17,439 nucleotides of DNA. Origin: Acidobacteriota bacterium (GTDB taxonomy: Bacteria > Acidobacteriota > Terriglobia > Terriglobales > Acidobacteriaceae). The stretch covers positions 1 through 17,439 of the forward strand of contig JAKAAZ010000062.1 of assembly GCA_021802085.1 (NCBI GenBank), read 5' to 3'. The notes beneath the pieces are model-generated. The model was given only the letters and a program-made list of their open reading frames with translations, did no database searches and was not told where the DNA came from. The position numbers were made by a program, and so were the translations under genes. Within the stretch, counting starts at the first letter, position 1. Every line of letters starts with the position of its first letter. Shown one piece after another: positions 1 through 7,944 of the stretch.

Positions 1-1710
1 ACTGCTCAGAAAACGTCCCTCGATCAGCGGCAAGCGAATAGTCTGAAAATATCCGGAACTGATCCAGCGCCAATGCTCCGTCGGCATCTGAAAAACAGAA
101 CGTGTGTCTCCGGAAATACGAGCCATATCGATCCATCTATCGCCGCTAAGCGGCAGTACACTCGTGACCGCCGCGTTCTCAACTCCTGGCAGTTGCCGCA
201 GCTTTGCCAGCACCTGGCTGTAAAATTTCTCGCTGTCTTTGCTTTTCGAATATTCCTTGTTCGGCAACTCGATGTTCGCCGTTAAAACCTGGCTTGCCTG
301 AAAACCGCGCTCGATATGCATCAGACGATAGAGGCTTGCCGTCAGCAACCCGGTCATTAGCACCAGCGTCACGCTGACGGCGACCTCCGTTGCAACAAGT
401 GCCTTGCGCAATCGTTTGCCGCCATGCGATTCACTGGCCGAGCGCGAGTCGCCGCGCAACGCTTCCTGGGGCTGCGTGCGCCAGCTCATCCATGCTGGTG
501 CGGCTCCGGCCAGCAGTGTCGCCGCAATCGCCAGCAGTAGCGCAAACCCCGCTCCCGCCCAGTCGATATGCAGGTTTCCGCGAAAATTCAGCGCCGAGGG
601 CAGAAAATGCTGCAGAATCGGGACCATCGCCGACGCCAGCAGAATCCCCAGCGCACCGCCCATGGCCGCCAGCACGCCGGCTTCCCGCATCGAAGCCCGC
701 AGCAGGGCGGCGCGACTGGCTCCCAGCGCCGATGCCACTGCCATCTCCCGTCGCCGCCCGACGGCTCGTGCCAGCAAGAGATTCGCAATGTTGATGCAGC
801 CAATCAGCAGCAGACCCGCAACCGCGGCCAGCAGAACTAAAAGAGATTTGCGATTATTGCCAATAAGATATTGCTGAAACGGCCTCAGCACTGCGGAAAG
901 AGTTATTTTTTCGTCAGCGGGCATGCTGGCGGAGATGGCGTGTTGCAGCGCGTCGATCTCAGCCTGCGCCTGCGCGACAGAGACTCCCTGCTTCAACCGA
1001 GCCAGACCAAAGTAATCGAAGTCCCCGACCGTGCGCTGCAATTGATCTTTGCTCAGTGCGATGGGGATCAGTGCTTCCGCCTGGCGATGCCGGCTGATGT
1101 TCGTGACGCCAGATCCAAATCCCTCAAGGTTCGGCAGATGAAAATCTGCCTGCATCACTCCAATCACGGTGAAGGGATAACCGTTCAGCGGGACGGTCTT
1201 GCCCAAAATGTCGGGATCGGCATGAAATTGGTTTTTCCATAGGTCGTGCATGAGCACCACTACGTGGCTATGGCCCGGTTGATCTTCCTGCTCCGTAAAC
1301 GGCCGTCCCAGCTGGGGAGCCGTGCGCAGCACAGGAAAGATTTCCGGCGTCGAACGCAAAACGGTTACCTGCAACGGATGACCGCCCGCCCCTAGCGGGA
1401 CACTGTCCTGCTCCATGATTGCCATCGACTGAAAACCATTGCTGTGCTGTAGCCAATTCACAAAATGGTTCGCGTTCATCGGAAGCATGGGATAAATGTC
1501 CCTGAATTCCGCCACCTGTTCCTGCATCACCACCAGATGTTCCGGATGCTTGTAGGGCAGCGGTTTCAGCATTACGTCGTAGACCAGCGTGAAGATCGCC
1601 GTGGTCGCGCCGATCCCCAGCGCCAGCGTCAGCACTGCTGTCACCGTAAATCCCGGCGACTTGCGCAACTGCCGGAACGCATAACGAAGATCGGCCCAGG
1701 CCACGCTCAT
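1..1710 (-). CDS. ABC transporter permease, MacB/FtsX type (ADOP-like), partial
   Basis: This is an inner-membrane permease of the MacB/FtsX family, presumably working with the ATPase and adaptor encoded just upstream. Reading leftward from the ATG at 1708-1710, the frame stays open for 570 codons to the window edge, so the C-terminus is missing. The product begins MSVAWADLRYAFRQLRKSPG, followed by a first membrane segment at about 20-45 (TAVLTLALGIGATTAIFTLV). A large extracytoplasmic MacB-type domain follows. A block of hydrophobic helices starts near residue 290 (LLVLLAAVAGLLLIGCINIA) and continues with NLLLARAVGRRREMAVASALG, a typical FtsX-domain signature. A second core begins near 425 (ATEVAVSVTLVLMTGLLTAS). 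This two-core layout is that of full-length ~800-aa acidobacterial permeases. It lacks the soluble N-terminal cap seen in the neighbouring ADOP protein. Its start overlaps the ATPase stop in an ATGA, suggesting translational coupling. Family certain; substrate unknown. Confidence 0.93.
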   Translation of the reverse strand, partial: MSVAWADLRYAFRQLRKSPGFTVTAVLTLALGIGATTAIFTLVYDVMLKPLPYKHPEHLVVMQEQVAEFRDIYPMLPMNANHFVNWLQHSNGFQSMAIMEQDSVPLGAGGHPLQVTVLRSTPEIFPVLRTAPQLGRPFTEQEDQPGHSHVVVLMHDLWKNQFHADPDILGKTVPLNGYPFTVIGVMQADFHLPNLEGFGSGVTNISRHRQAEALIPIALSKDQLQRTVGDFDYFGLARLKQGVSVAQAQAEIDALQHAISASMPADEKITLSAVLRPFQQYLIGNNRKSLLVLLAAVAGLLLIGCINIANLLLARAVGRRREMAVASALGASRAALLRASMREAGVLAAMGGALGILLASAMVPILQHFLPSALNFRGNLHIDWAGAGFALLLAIAATLLAGAAPAWMSWRTQPQEALRGDSRSASESHGGKRLRKALVATEVAVSVTLVLMTGLLTASLYRLMHIERGFQASQVLTANIELPNKEYSKSKDSEKFYSQVLAKLRQLPGVENAAVTSVLPLSGDRWIDMARISGDTRSVFQMPTEHWRWISSGYFQTIRLPLIEGRFLSS

Positions 1711-2453
1711 TGCAGCAATTCCCTTTCCGCCGCCAGTTTTTTGCGCAGATCCTCTTCGGAAACCACCTGGCCGTCGAACAGATGGACTTCGCGCTCCGCC
1801 AGCTTGGCGAAGCGCGGGTCGTGCGTGACCATGCAGATGGTCGCGCCGTCTTTGTGCAGCTCTTTCAGCAACTCCATCACCGCTTCGCCATTGCACGAGT
1901 CGAGATTTCCAGTCGGCTCATCCGCCAGTAAGATGGAGGGCGACCCGGCCAGTGTGCGAGCCACGGCAACACGCTGCTGCTGGCCGCCGGAAAGCTGCGA
2001 CGGATAATGTCGCAGCCGATGCGCCATACCGACGCGGCTCAGCGACTCATCCACGCGCCGCTTGCGCTCGACTGAGGGCATTCCGGAGCGATAGGTCAAC
2101 GGCAGCTCGACATTTTCATACACGGTCAGGTCGCCAATCGGGTTGAAGCTCTGGAAGATAAATCCGATTTCCTGATTGCGAATGCGCGACCGCTCCGCGA
2201 AGCTGAGGTTTTCCACCGGGCGCGTATTCAGCAGATAGCTGCCGCTGCTCGGCGTATCCAACAGACCGAGGATGGAGAGCAGCGTCGACTTACCGCAGCC
2301 CGAAGGTCCCGAGATGGCAACGTATTCCCCGCGGTCGATGGTGAGGTGAATGCCCGCCAGTGCGTGCGTTTCGATCTCATCCGTGTAGAAAATTTTGGTG
2401 AGCGCTTCGATGTGGATCAGCGCCTGGTCCCTGATTTCCTCGGTAGCTGCCAT
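1707..2453 (-). CDS. ABC transporter ATP-binding protein, MacB/LolD type
   Basis: This 248-aa cytoplasmic ATPase would energise the permease encoded directly downstream. All the motifs are visible: Walker A GPSGCGKST at 49-57, Q-loop glutamine at 101 (IFQSFN), signature LSGGQQQR at 154-161, Walker B ILLADEP at 174-180 followed by the D-loop TGNLD, and the switch histidine in MVTHD at 208-212. The pattern (short ~225-250 aa, 'GLLD', 'FQSFNPIGDLT') is typical of the MacB/LolD/FtsE subgroup that drives mechanotransmission rather than substrate passage; that role is family knowledge. The ATG at 2451-2453 is preceded by GAGAGGAC about 10 nt upstream. Its TGA overlaps the permease ATG by 4 nt. The gene lies 89 nt after the adaptor gene and is probably co-transcribed with it. 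Confidence 0.96.
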   Translation of the reverse strand: MAATEEIRDQALIHIEALTKIFYTDEIETHALAGIHLTIDRGEYVAISGPSGCGKSTLLSILGLLDTPSSGSYLLNTRPVENLSFAERSRIRNQEIGFIFQSFNPIGDLTVYENVELPLTYRSGMPSVERKRRVDESLSRVGMAHRLRHYPSQLSGGQQQRVAVARTLAGSPSILLADEPTGNLDSCNGEAVMELLKELHKDGATICMVTHDPRFAKLAEREVHLFDGQVVSEEDLRKKLAAERELLQ

Positions 2454-2542
2454 GCGGTTTTGTCCTCTCTAAAATCGAATGAACTGGATGTACTTCTCTA
2501 TGTGTGTACGCAATCTTGGAAGCAAAGGTTCTCCGCCGGCTT

Positions 2543-3820
2543 CTAATCCAGCCGGATGCGGTCCACATTGTCCCAGCGCGACATGTCGGAAAGAATCACG
2601 GTATCTCCTTCTTTCAAGCCGCCGAGGATTTGAATTTCGTTGACCGACGCTCGGCCGACTTTTACCGGCACGCGCGTCGCGTAATTGCCGCTGGGGTCCA
2701 GCTTGAACAGGCTGATGGTGGAGTTTTCATTTCCAAACGCCGGACGGCCCACATACAGCACCTCGTTCAGCCGTTGCAGATCGACGGTTCCATCCACGCT
2801 CAGATCGGGGCGCGCCCCTTGCGGCAATGACCCATCCAGCCGCACGTCCACCGTCACGGTTCCGTTCACTACCGCCGGATTGATTCGCGTGACCGTGCCC
2901 GGAACGACTCCGTTATGCGTATCGATTTCGGCAGGCTGACCGATCTGGACATCGTGCGCCTGCGTTTCCGCGATCTGCAACTCGGCCTTCAGTTGGTCAG
3001 GTTGAATGATCTGGGCCAGTTCTGTGCCTACCGGAACATGTTGACCGATCTGCAAGGGCATCTGCACCAGCACTCCCTCAATGCCTGCACGGACGTTCAG
3101 CGCATCGACCTCGCGTTGTTTCAACTGTGCCAGTGCGCTCGCCTGCTCCACCTTCGCCTTCTGCACGGCGAGCTGGGTCTCGAGAGCTTTCTGGTTGATG
3201 GCAATCTCTTGCTTCTGCAGGTCTTCGCGCGTCGTCAGTGCATCCGCCTTGCCTTTCGAATCGCTATAGGAAAGCCCGCTGATGACGCCAAGCTTGTAGA
3301 GCGCTTGATCCGTCCGCGCCTGCAGCTGTGCCTGTTGATATTGCGCGTGGATGTCGGCGGCGGTAGCGCGCCGGTCCATCAAGCTGCTCTCCAGAGACAC
3401 CTGGGTGTTGTGATAATCGGCTTGCGCTTCGTTCAGTTGCAGCGTGGCGTCCTGCGCCTCCTGCGACAGCTCGGGATTGGTCAATTGCAGGATGATGGTA
3501 TCTGGATGGACGAGCGCGCCGGGCAGTTCGAAAATGCGCACCACCGTGCCGTCGGTCTCTGCCGGAATCGAGCGAATGCGGTCTTCGCGCGGCACCAGCG
3601 TTCCCAGTCCGCGCACCTGGCGGATCATGTTGCCGCGCTTTACTGTGTCAGTCCAGACCGTGTTCCGGTCCACTGTGGGAGCAGCCGGCTTCAGCCGCAT
3701 CACCAACAGGGTGATCGCGGCTAACAGAACCAGTCCAATCGCGGACCAGAGAACCTGGTGGCGAAATTTGCGCTTTTTCAGATCGGGGCGTGCGATATCC
3801 ATTGCAGAAAGATCTTGCAT
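2543..3820 (-). CDS. Periplasmic adaptor subunit, MacA/HlyD family
   Basis: This is a membrane-fusion (adaptor) protein expected to link the inner-membrane ABC permease to an outer-membrane channel. From the ATG at 3818-3820 it is 425 aa. A charged cytoplasmic N-terminus (DIARPDLKKRKFRHQ) is followed by one membrane helix (VLWSAIGLVLLAAITLLVM). Then comes a lipoyl/barrel half (RGLGTLVPREDRIRSIPAETDGTVVRIFE), a long helical hairpin rich in Gln, Ala and Leu, the second lipoyl half (VRAGIEGVLVQMPLQIGQHVPVGTELAQI), and a beta-barrel and membrane-proximal C-terminus ending in GLKEGDTVILSDMSRWDNVDRIRL. The start is uncertain: a TTG at 3847 extends it by 9 residues, and an ATG at 3803-3805 (MDIARPDL) gives a form common in this family. 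None has a convincing ribosome binding site. First gene of a leftward adaptor-ATPase-permease operon. No outer-membrane channel gene is in the window. Confidence 0.93.
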   Translation of the reverse strand: MQDLSAMDIARPDLKKRKFRHQVLWSAIGLVLLAAITLLVMRLKPAAPTVDRNTVWTDTVKRGNMIRQVRGLGTLVPREDRIRSIPAETDGTVVRIFELPGALVHPDTIILQLTNPELSQEAQDATLQLNEAQADYHNTQVSLESSLMDRRATAADIHAQYQQAQLQARTDQALYKLGVISGLSYSDSKGKADALTTREDLQKQEIAINQKALETQLAVQKAKVEQASALAQLKQREVDALNVRAGIEGVLVQMPLQIGQHVPVGTELAQIIQPDQLKAELQIAETQAHDVQIGQPAEIDTHNGVVPGTVTRINPAVVNGTVTVDVRLDGSLPQGARPDLSVDGTVDLQRLNEVLYVGRPAFGNENSTISLFKLDPSGNYATRVPVKVGRASVNEIQILGGLKEGDTVILSDMSRWDNVDRIRLD

Positions 3821-3902
3821 GTAGCGAGCCAAAGGGGAGGATGACAAACATGTCTGGAATCAATTATTTGCGGGGCGCGGAAGGCGTGCATTTTCTCGTC
3901 AC

Positions 3903-3938
3903 TGTCCATTATCGAAAATAGGTGTTCATTTCTGGACA
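3903..3938. promoter_or_regulatory. Candidate operator upstream of the efflux operon (inverted repeat)
   Basis: A perfect 6-bp inverted repeat, TGTCCA (3903-3908) and TGGACA (3933-3938), encloses a shorter inner repeat, GAAAAT (3914-3919) and ATTTC (3928-3932). It lies about 80 nt upstream of the adaptor start, in the short AT-rich gap before the broken permease. The position suits a regulator site, but no regulator gene is adjacent and the arms are short. Weak candidate only. Confidence 0.25.
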
Positions 3939-3960
3939 CATTCACCCCCTCAGAGGAGCA

Positions 3961-4486
3961 GGCGAATCAAACCTCATACCGACGCTCCCTGCGATGCTGA
4001 TGACATTGGAGGTGGCTCTCGCTCTGGTGTTGGTCAGTGGATCTGGGCTTCTCGCGATGAGCCTTGTAAGACTGTATTGCTCTGGCGCGGGGCTCGATCC
4101 CAAGGGGCTGGTGAATATCACCTTCAGTGATAAACAGCAGCTCGAAGGCGATCCACTGATGCAGACGTATCAGCAGTTGGGCGAGGGCTTGAGTCACCTG
4201 CCGGGCATGAGAAATGTGAGTTTACAATTTATTGTGCCGCTATCAGTTAGAGGCTGGAACGGCAGCTACTCCGCAGATCGCAATTGCAGGATGCGGAGCA
4301 GGATTGGTTGCAGCCATACTTGCCTCGCACGTGCTGGCGAGCTTTCTTTACGAGATATCCCCGCACGATCCCTGGGTGTTTTTGCTCTCGATAGCTCTCT
4401 TGATGGCAATTGCGAGCGCCGCGTCGCCATTGCCCGCGTTGCGCGCGGCTCGAATCGACCCGATGGCAGCAATTCGATACGACTAG
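3961..4486 (+). pseudogene. Degraded ADOP/MacB-type permease, internally deleted and frameshifted
   Basis: Two pieces of an ABC permease lie on the plus strand in different frames. The first, about 3961-4220, encodes LMTLEVALALVLVSGSGLLAMSLVRL...GAGLDPKGLVNITF...YQQLGEGLSHLPGMRNVSLQF. This matches the middle of ADOP permeases: the start of the second membrane core plus the 'LPGV.SV' stretch. The second, about 4232-4486 in another frame, encodes a typical C-terminus: GLVAAILASHVLASFLYEISPHDPWVFLLSIALL, then ALRAARIDPMAAIRYD and a stop at 4484-4486. The N-terminal half and roughly 200 residues of extracytoplasmic domain between the pieces are missing, and the junction near 4220-4250 shifts frame. 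It is oriented opposite to both flanking permease genes and no intact start or ribosome binding site is visible. Almost certainly a relic of a third permease copy. Confidence 0.8.
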
Positions 4487-4573
4487 CCAGAAACGCAACC
4501 GCATTTCATGTGCAGCCAAGGATGTGTTGGAATCCAATCACCCCAGTTCGTTTCGCATCCAAGCCCATGATTT

Positions 4574-7237
4574 CTAGTCGGTGTGGAGCGCCGTCATCGG
4601 ATCGACACTCGCCGCTCGGCCTGCGGGCACCGCACTGGCCGCCAGCGCAACCAAGGTCACTCCCACCACCGCCAACAGATAGCTCATCCCATCCAACGGC
4701 TTCACTCCGTACAGGGACGACGTCAATGCCTCCCCGACCATGAGCGCCAGGGGAATACCTAACACCACTCCCACCGCCGTCAACAGCAGACTGTCTTTCA
4801 GGATCATCCAGACTACCTGCCCGCGCCGAGCGCCGACGGCCATGCGCACACCAATTTCCGCCGTCCGCATGTTCACCCGATACGCCATAGTGCCATAGAG
4901 TCCGGTCGCCACCAGCACAATCGCCAGCAGCCCAAAGAACTCGGCCAGCCTTGCAAACATCAGCTGCTGCGAGATTGTCTGCTCAAACTGCGCGCGCTGG
5001 GTCATCGGCTGAATCAGGGGCAGGTTCGGGTCCAACTGCAGCACGACTTTGCGCGCCGATGGCAGAATCGCCAACGGATCGCCATGGACGCGCATTTCCA
5101 CATTCATTTGGCCGATGATCGGAATCTGAGCATACATGTACCAGGCCATGGGAATCGGGGTTTCAGCGATGCTGCGGTACTTGTGGTCCTTCACTACCCC
5201 GACGATCGTCATCTGATACGGGAAGTGTACGGGTCCAATGCTATGTCCCAGTGGATTCTGATTCGGCAGGAAGCGCTTCGCAAACTCCTCGTTGATAATG
5301 CCGACGTGCGGCGACGTTGCGTTATCTGAATCCGTGAAATCGCGACCCTGGAGCACAGGTACGCCGAGCGTGTGGAAGAAATTCGGCCCCACGACATTGC
5401 TCCGTACGGTTCTGGATGTGCCGTTGGCTACGTCCGGCAGCTTGCCGTCGACGTTCATATCGCTGTTGTCCGACGCACCTGATCCAAGGCGTTCTTCCAT
5501 GACGGTCACAGACTCCACGCCCGGCAGAATACGCAGCTTACTCATGAGTTCCTGATAGAAAGCAACGCCCTGGGGAACGGAGGTGACATGCGGCTTCAGT
5601 TCAAAGACGACGAGCCCCTTGGTCGAAAAACCCAACGGAGTATTTTCAAGATTGCGCAGCGTGCGAATCAGCAATCCGGCGCCGACCAGCAAAACTACGC
5701 ACAATGCCATCTGTAACGCGACTATGGTCTTCCCGGTGCGGGTCATTCCAGCATCCAATCTTGACATCGCCGTCGAAGGCTTCATTGCCAATTCCGCGCC
5801 CCCTGCAATCGCCACGCGAAAGGGCGCCAGGCCGAACAAAACTGCGGCAAACGCCAGCACACCCAGGGTGAACAGCAGCACGGTTCTATCTGGGGCCAGG
5901 CTCGACTGAATCTGTGCCCAGGCCGCGAGAGCCCTCGTTGCATATACGGCAAAGACCCAGGCAAGTATGCCTCCCATCGATACCAGCAGTAGGCTCTCAG
6001 TCAGCAATTGCCGAAACAACTCCCCGCGTCCGGCACCCAGCGCGAGCCGCATGGAGAATTCCCGCTGCCGCGTCGCATTCCGCGACATCAACAGCATCAC
6101 GACGTTGCTGAGAGCAATCAGCAGAACGAGCCCCACCATCGCCATCAGCATCCGCAGCGGCTTCCCGTACTCTGCGTCATAGCCGGGGAAGCCCTTTGCA
6201 TCCACCAGGCTGAGTATGGGTTTCCTCTCTCCGGACTGCGGATTTCCGAGCCCAATATATGCGGCCCTCTGAAATGAGAACTGTAGTTGCGCAACCGCCT
6301 GCACCTTGCTCGCGCCGGGAGCAAGGCGTCCAAGCAGCCGCAGACACCACCAACTGGGATTGTCAATGTAGGTTTTGCCATTCTCCAGAGGATTGCCCCA
6401 CGCATTCAGTTCTGCGCGGCTCTGCAATGGAATCCAGAAATCGGTCGAACGGCCCGCCTCGACACCCTCAAAGCCTTCTGCCGAGACTCCCACGATGGTT
6501 GTGGGAACACCGTTCACATACAGGGTTTTCCCCAATACATCCGGGTTTCGTCCGAAGCGCCGCGTCCAGTAGTTGTAGCTGATCACGGCAATGGGCGCAT
6601 GGTTCGTCTCGTCCTGTTCGCTAAAACTGCGCCCGCGGGCCAGTTTCACGCCCAGGCCAGAGAAGAAGGCGCCGCTCACCATGTCGCCATCCGCCTCCTC
6701 CGGCTCTGTTCCGTAGCGGACAGCAACCTTGAAGCTGGACAAAGGCACATAGGCGATCACCCGTGACAGGCTGCGGCCTTGCCGTCGCAGCGCATCGTAC
6801 ACCGGGTACGAGAACGTTGCAGTCGAGTCGATGGTGCCCGTCCCGCGAGGTGAGTTGGAAGTCCTCAAATACACCAAACGCTGCGGATCGGTCACCGGCA
6901 GCGAGCGCAGCAGCACCGCATTCATTACGCTGAACACGGCGGTGTTCGCGCCCATCCCCAGTGCTAGCGTCAGGATTACCGTCGCTGCAAATCCCGGGTT
7001 CTGGCGTATCAGGCGCAGCCCGAAGCGCAAGTCGCGCAGCAGTTTATCCAGCCACACCCATCGACCTTTGATATAAAAGCGTTCCTGCGCAACACTTACA
7101 TTGCCGAACTCACGCCGCGCCTTGGACCGCGCCTCATCTTCGCTCAAGCCTTCTCGCTTCAGATCGTCGGCTTCGAGTTCCAGATGCGCCTTGATCTCTT
7201 CCACAAAATCCTCTGTACTGCGCTTGCGATGGAACAT
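4574..7237 (-). CDS. ADOP family ABC permease (acidobacterial duplicated orphan permease)
   Basis: This is an 887-aa inner-membrane permease with no cognate ATPase next to it, which is how the ADOP family is defined. The first ~70 residues form the soluble ADOP cap (TEDFVEEIKAHLELEADDL..GLSEDEARSKARREFGNV). A first membrane helix follows at about 82-105 (AATVILTLALGMGANTAVFSV), then a MacB-like periplasmic domain and a first FtsX core (IALSNVVMLLMSRNATRQREFSMRLALGAG). A second core starts with LQMALCVVLLVGAGLLIRTL, followed by a second periplasmic domain (ILPGVESVTVMEER). The C-terminal core ends AASVDPMTALHTD. The start at 7235-7237 was chosen because AGGAGG (7245-7250) lies 7 nt upstream and the ADOP cap begins there. 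The frame stays open further upstream but that stretch runs through padR in another frame. It starts 2 nt after the padR stop, so the two are co-transcribed and presumably under PadR control. Substrate unknown. Confidence 0.96.
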   Translation of the reverse strand: MFHRKRSTEDFVEEIKAHLELEADDLKREGLSEDEARSKARREFGNVSVAQERFYIKGRWVWLDKLLRDLRFGLRLIRQNPGFAATVILTLALGMGANTAVFSVMNAVLLRSLPVTDPQRLVYLRTSNSPRGTGTIDSTATFSYPVYDALRRQGRSLSRVIAYVPLSSFKVAVRYGTEPEEADGDMVSGAFFSGLGVKLARGRSFSEQDETNHAPIAVISYNYWTRRFGRNPDVLGKTLYVNGVPTTIVGVSAEGFEGVEAGRSTDFWIPLQSRAELNAWGNPLENGKTYIDNPSWWCLRLLGRLAPGASKVQAVAQLQFSFQRAAYIGLGNPQSGERKPILSLVDAKGFPGYDAEYGKPLRMLMAMVGLVLLIALSNVVMLLMSRNATRQREFSMRLALGAGRGELFRQLLTESLLLVSMGGILAWVFAVYATRALAAWAQIQSSLAPDRTVLLFTLGVLAFAAVLFGLAPFRVAIAGGAELAMKPSTAMSRLDAGMTRTGKTIVALQMALCVVLLVGAGLLIRTLRNLENTPLGFSTKGLVVFELKPHVTSVPQGVAFYQELMSKLRILPGVESVTVMEERLGSGASDNSDMNVDGKLPDVANGTSRTVRSNVVGPNFFHTLGVPVLQGRDFTDSDNATSPHVGIINEEFAKRFLPNQNPLGHSIGPVHFPYQMTIVGVVKDHKYRSIAETPIPMAWYMYAQIPIIGQMNVEMRVHGDPLAILPSARKVVLQLDPNLPLIQPMTQRAQFEQTISQQLMFARLAEFFGLLAIVLVATGLYGTMAYRVNMRTAEIGVRMAVGARRGQVVWMILKDSLLLTAVGVVLGIPLALMVGEALTSSLYGVKPLDGMSYLLAVVGVTLVALAASAVPAGRAASVDPMTALHTD

Positions 7238-7239
7238 GC

Positions 7240-7611
7240 CTATGCCTCCTCGCCGCTTGGTCCGATGCTGCTGTCGAGAATCAATCCCATCGCCCGCGCC
7301 AGCCTGCGCCACTCGCTGGTTTTCTCGACGAGGTGCTCGCGCCCTTTCGGCGTCAACGAGTAAAAGCGCGCCTTGCGGTTGTTCTCGCTCACACCCCAGT
7401 TCGCCCGAATCCACTTCTTGTCCTCCAGCCGCTGCAAGGCGAGATAGAGCGAGCCGTGGTCGACAAAAAACACTTCTTCCGACTGGCGTTGAATCGATCG
7501 CGCCACGCCCTGCCCATGACACGGTCCCAGCACAAGCGTCTTAAGAATTAGCAGGTCCAGCGTCCCCTGCAACAATGCGATGCGGTCGTCTTTATTCTTT
7601 CGGGTAGTCAT
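7240..7611 (-). CDS. PadR family transcriptional repressor, acidobacterial type
   Basis: This 123-aa winged-helix DNA-binding protein matches the PadR subfamily typically paired with ADOP permeases. It shows ALLQGTLDLLILKTLVLGPCHGQGVARSIQRQ (helices 1-3), then VDHGSLYLALQRLEDKKWIRANWG (recognition helix and wing entry; the usual 'GSLYPAL' Pro is Ala-type here, GSLYLAL), then SENNRKARFYSLTPKGREHL (wing), and a C-terminal dimerisation helix around SEWRRLARAMGLIL. The ATG at 7609-7611 (MTTRKNKDD) is preferred over the TTG at 7620, because 7613-7620 forms part of a repeat in the putative operator. The last codons contain the ribosome binding site of the following ADOP gene. Such repressors usually control their own operon; here the operator candidate lies directly upstream of the start, supporting autoregulation. 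Confidence 0.94.
   Translation of the reverse strand: MTTRKNKDDRIALLQGTLDLLILKTLVLGPCHGQGVARSIQRQSEEVFFVDHGSLYLALQRLEDKKWIRANWGVSENNRKARFYSLTPKGREHLVEKTSEWRRLARAMGLILDSSIGPSGEEA
7245..7250 (-). promoter_or_regulatory. Ribosome binding site of the ADOP permease
   Basis: The minus strand reads AGGAGG, 7 nt from the ATG at 7235-7237, and lies inside the last codons of padR. This perfect site fixes the permease start and indicates translational linkage to padR. Confidence 0.8.
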
Positions 7612-7612
7612 T

Positions 7613-7657
7613 CGACCCAAGTATGGCTCCGTTTGGGTCGGATGTCAACCCAAACGG
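7613..7657. promoter_or_regulatory. Candidate PadR operator: two overlapping inverted repeats
   Basis: Two perfect inverted repeats share a central half-site. CGACCCAA (7613-7620) pairs with TTGGGTCG (7633-7640) across 12 nt. CCGTTTGGGT (7629-7638) pairs with ACCCAAACGG (7648-7657) across 9 nt. The block begins 1 nt upstream of the padR ATG, where it would block transcription or initiation. The sequence is seen directly; assignment to PadR is inferred from position and from PadR proteins binding inverted repeats in their own promoters. Confidence 0.7.
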
Positions 7658-7843
7658 AAATTGTGGATGATGCTCGGTGACCACTATCCATGCAATCGCG
7701 TATTTGCGCAGCTTATTCCGGCAACAAAAACACGAAGCCCGCGAGGACCTTTCGCACATTGCCAAAAACGCAGGTATGTTTTTGTTTTCAGTCGATTGAA
7801 CGCCTGCTGCATTAAATCGCAGTCCAGCAGCGATCATGATATA

Positions 7844-7883
7844 TTGACACAGATTGACAGCCATTCGATAACGACCGTATATC
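7844..7883 (+). promoter_or_regulatory. Candidate promoter(s) of the cbb3 oxidase operon
   Basis: Two consensus -35 hexamers TTGACA lie 10 bp apart at 7844-7849 and 7854-7859. The first is followed after 17 bp by GATAAC (7867-7872), the second after 18 bp by TATATC (7878-7883); each -10 matches the sigma-70 consensus at 4 of 6 positions. Transcription would start about 50-70 nt before the first gene at 7945. The rest of the 7658-7843 gap shows only a weak AT-rich hairpin (CAAAAAC 7763-7769 with GTTTTTG 7778-7784) and no gene I can support. Confidence 0.5.
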
Positions 7884-7944
7884 TTTCCCTGCAAGATTCA
7901 TACTGATAGAGTTTCTAATCTCTCCGGACGGAGGTGCTTCGAGG

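Noticed and set aside
2915..3724. Long 269-codon open frame on the plus strand opposite the adaptor gene
   Set aside because: Antisense shadow of the adaptor's codon bias, with no recognisable motif; the minus-strand frame is a clear MacA/HlyD protein.
7238..7522. 95-codon N-terminal extension of the ADOP permease frame
   Set aside because: It overlaps padR in another frame, has no family similarity, and a perfect AGGAGG fixes the start at 7237.
7592..7906. Open frames of about 100 codons on both strands in the padR/oxidase gap
   Set aside because: They cross the operator and promoter candidates and resemble no family.
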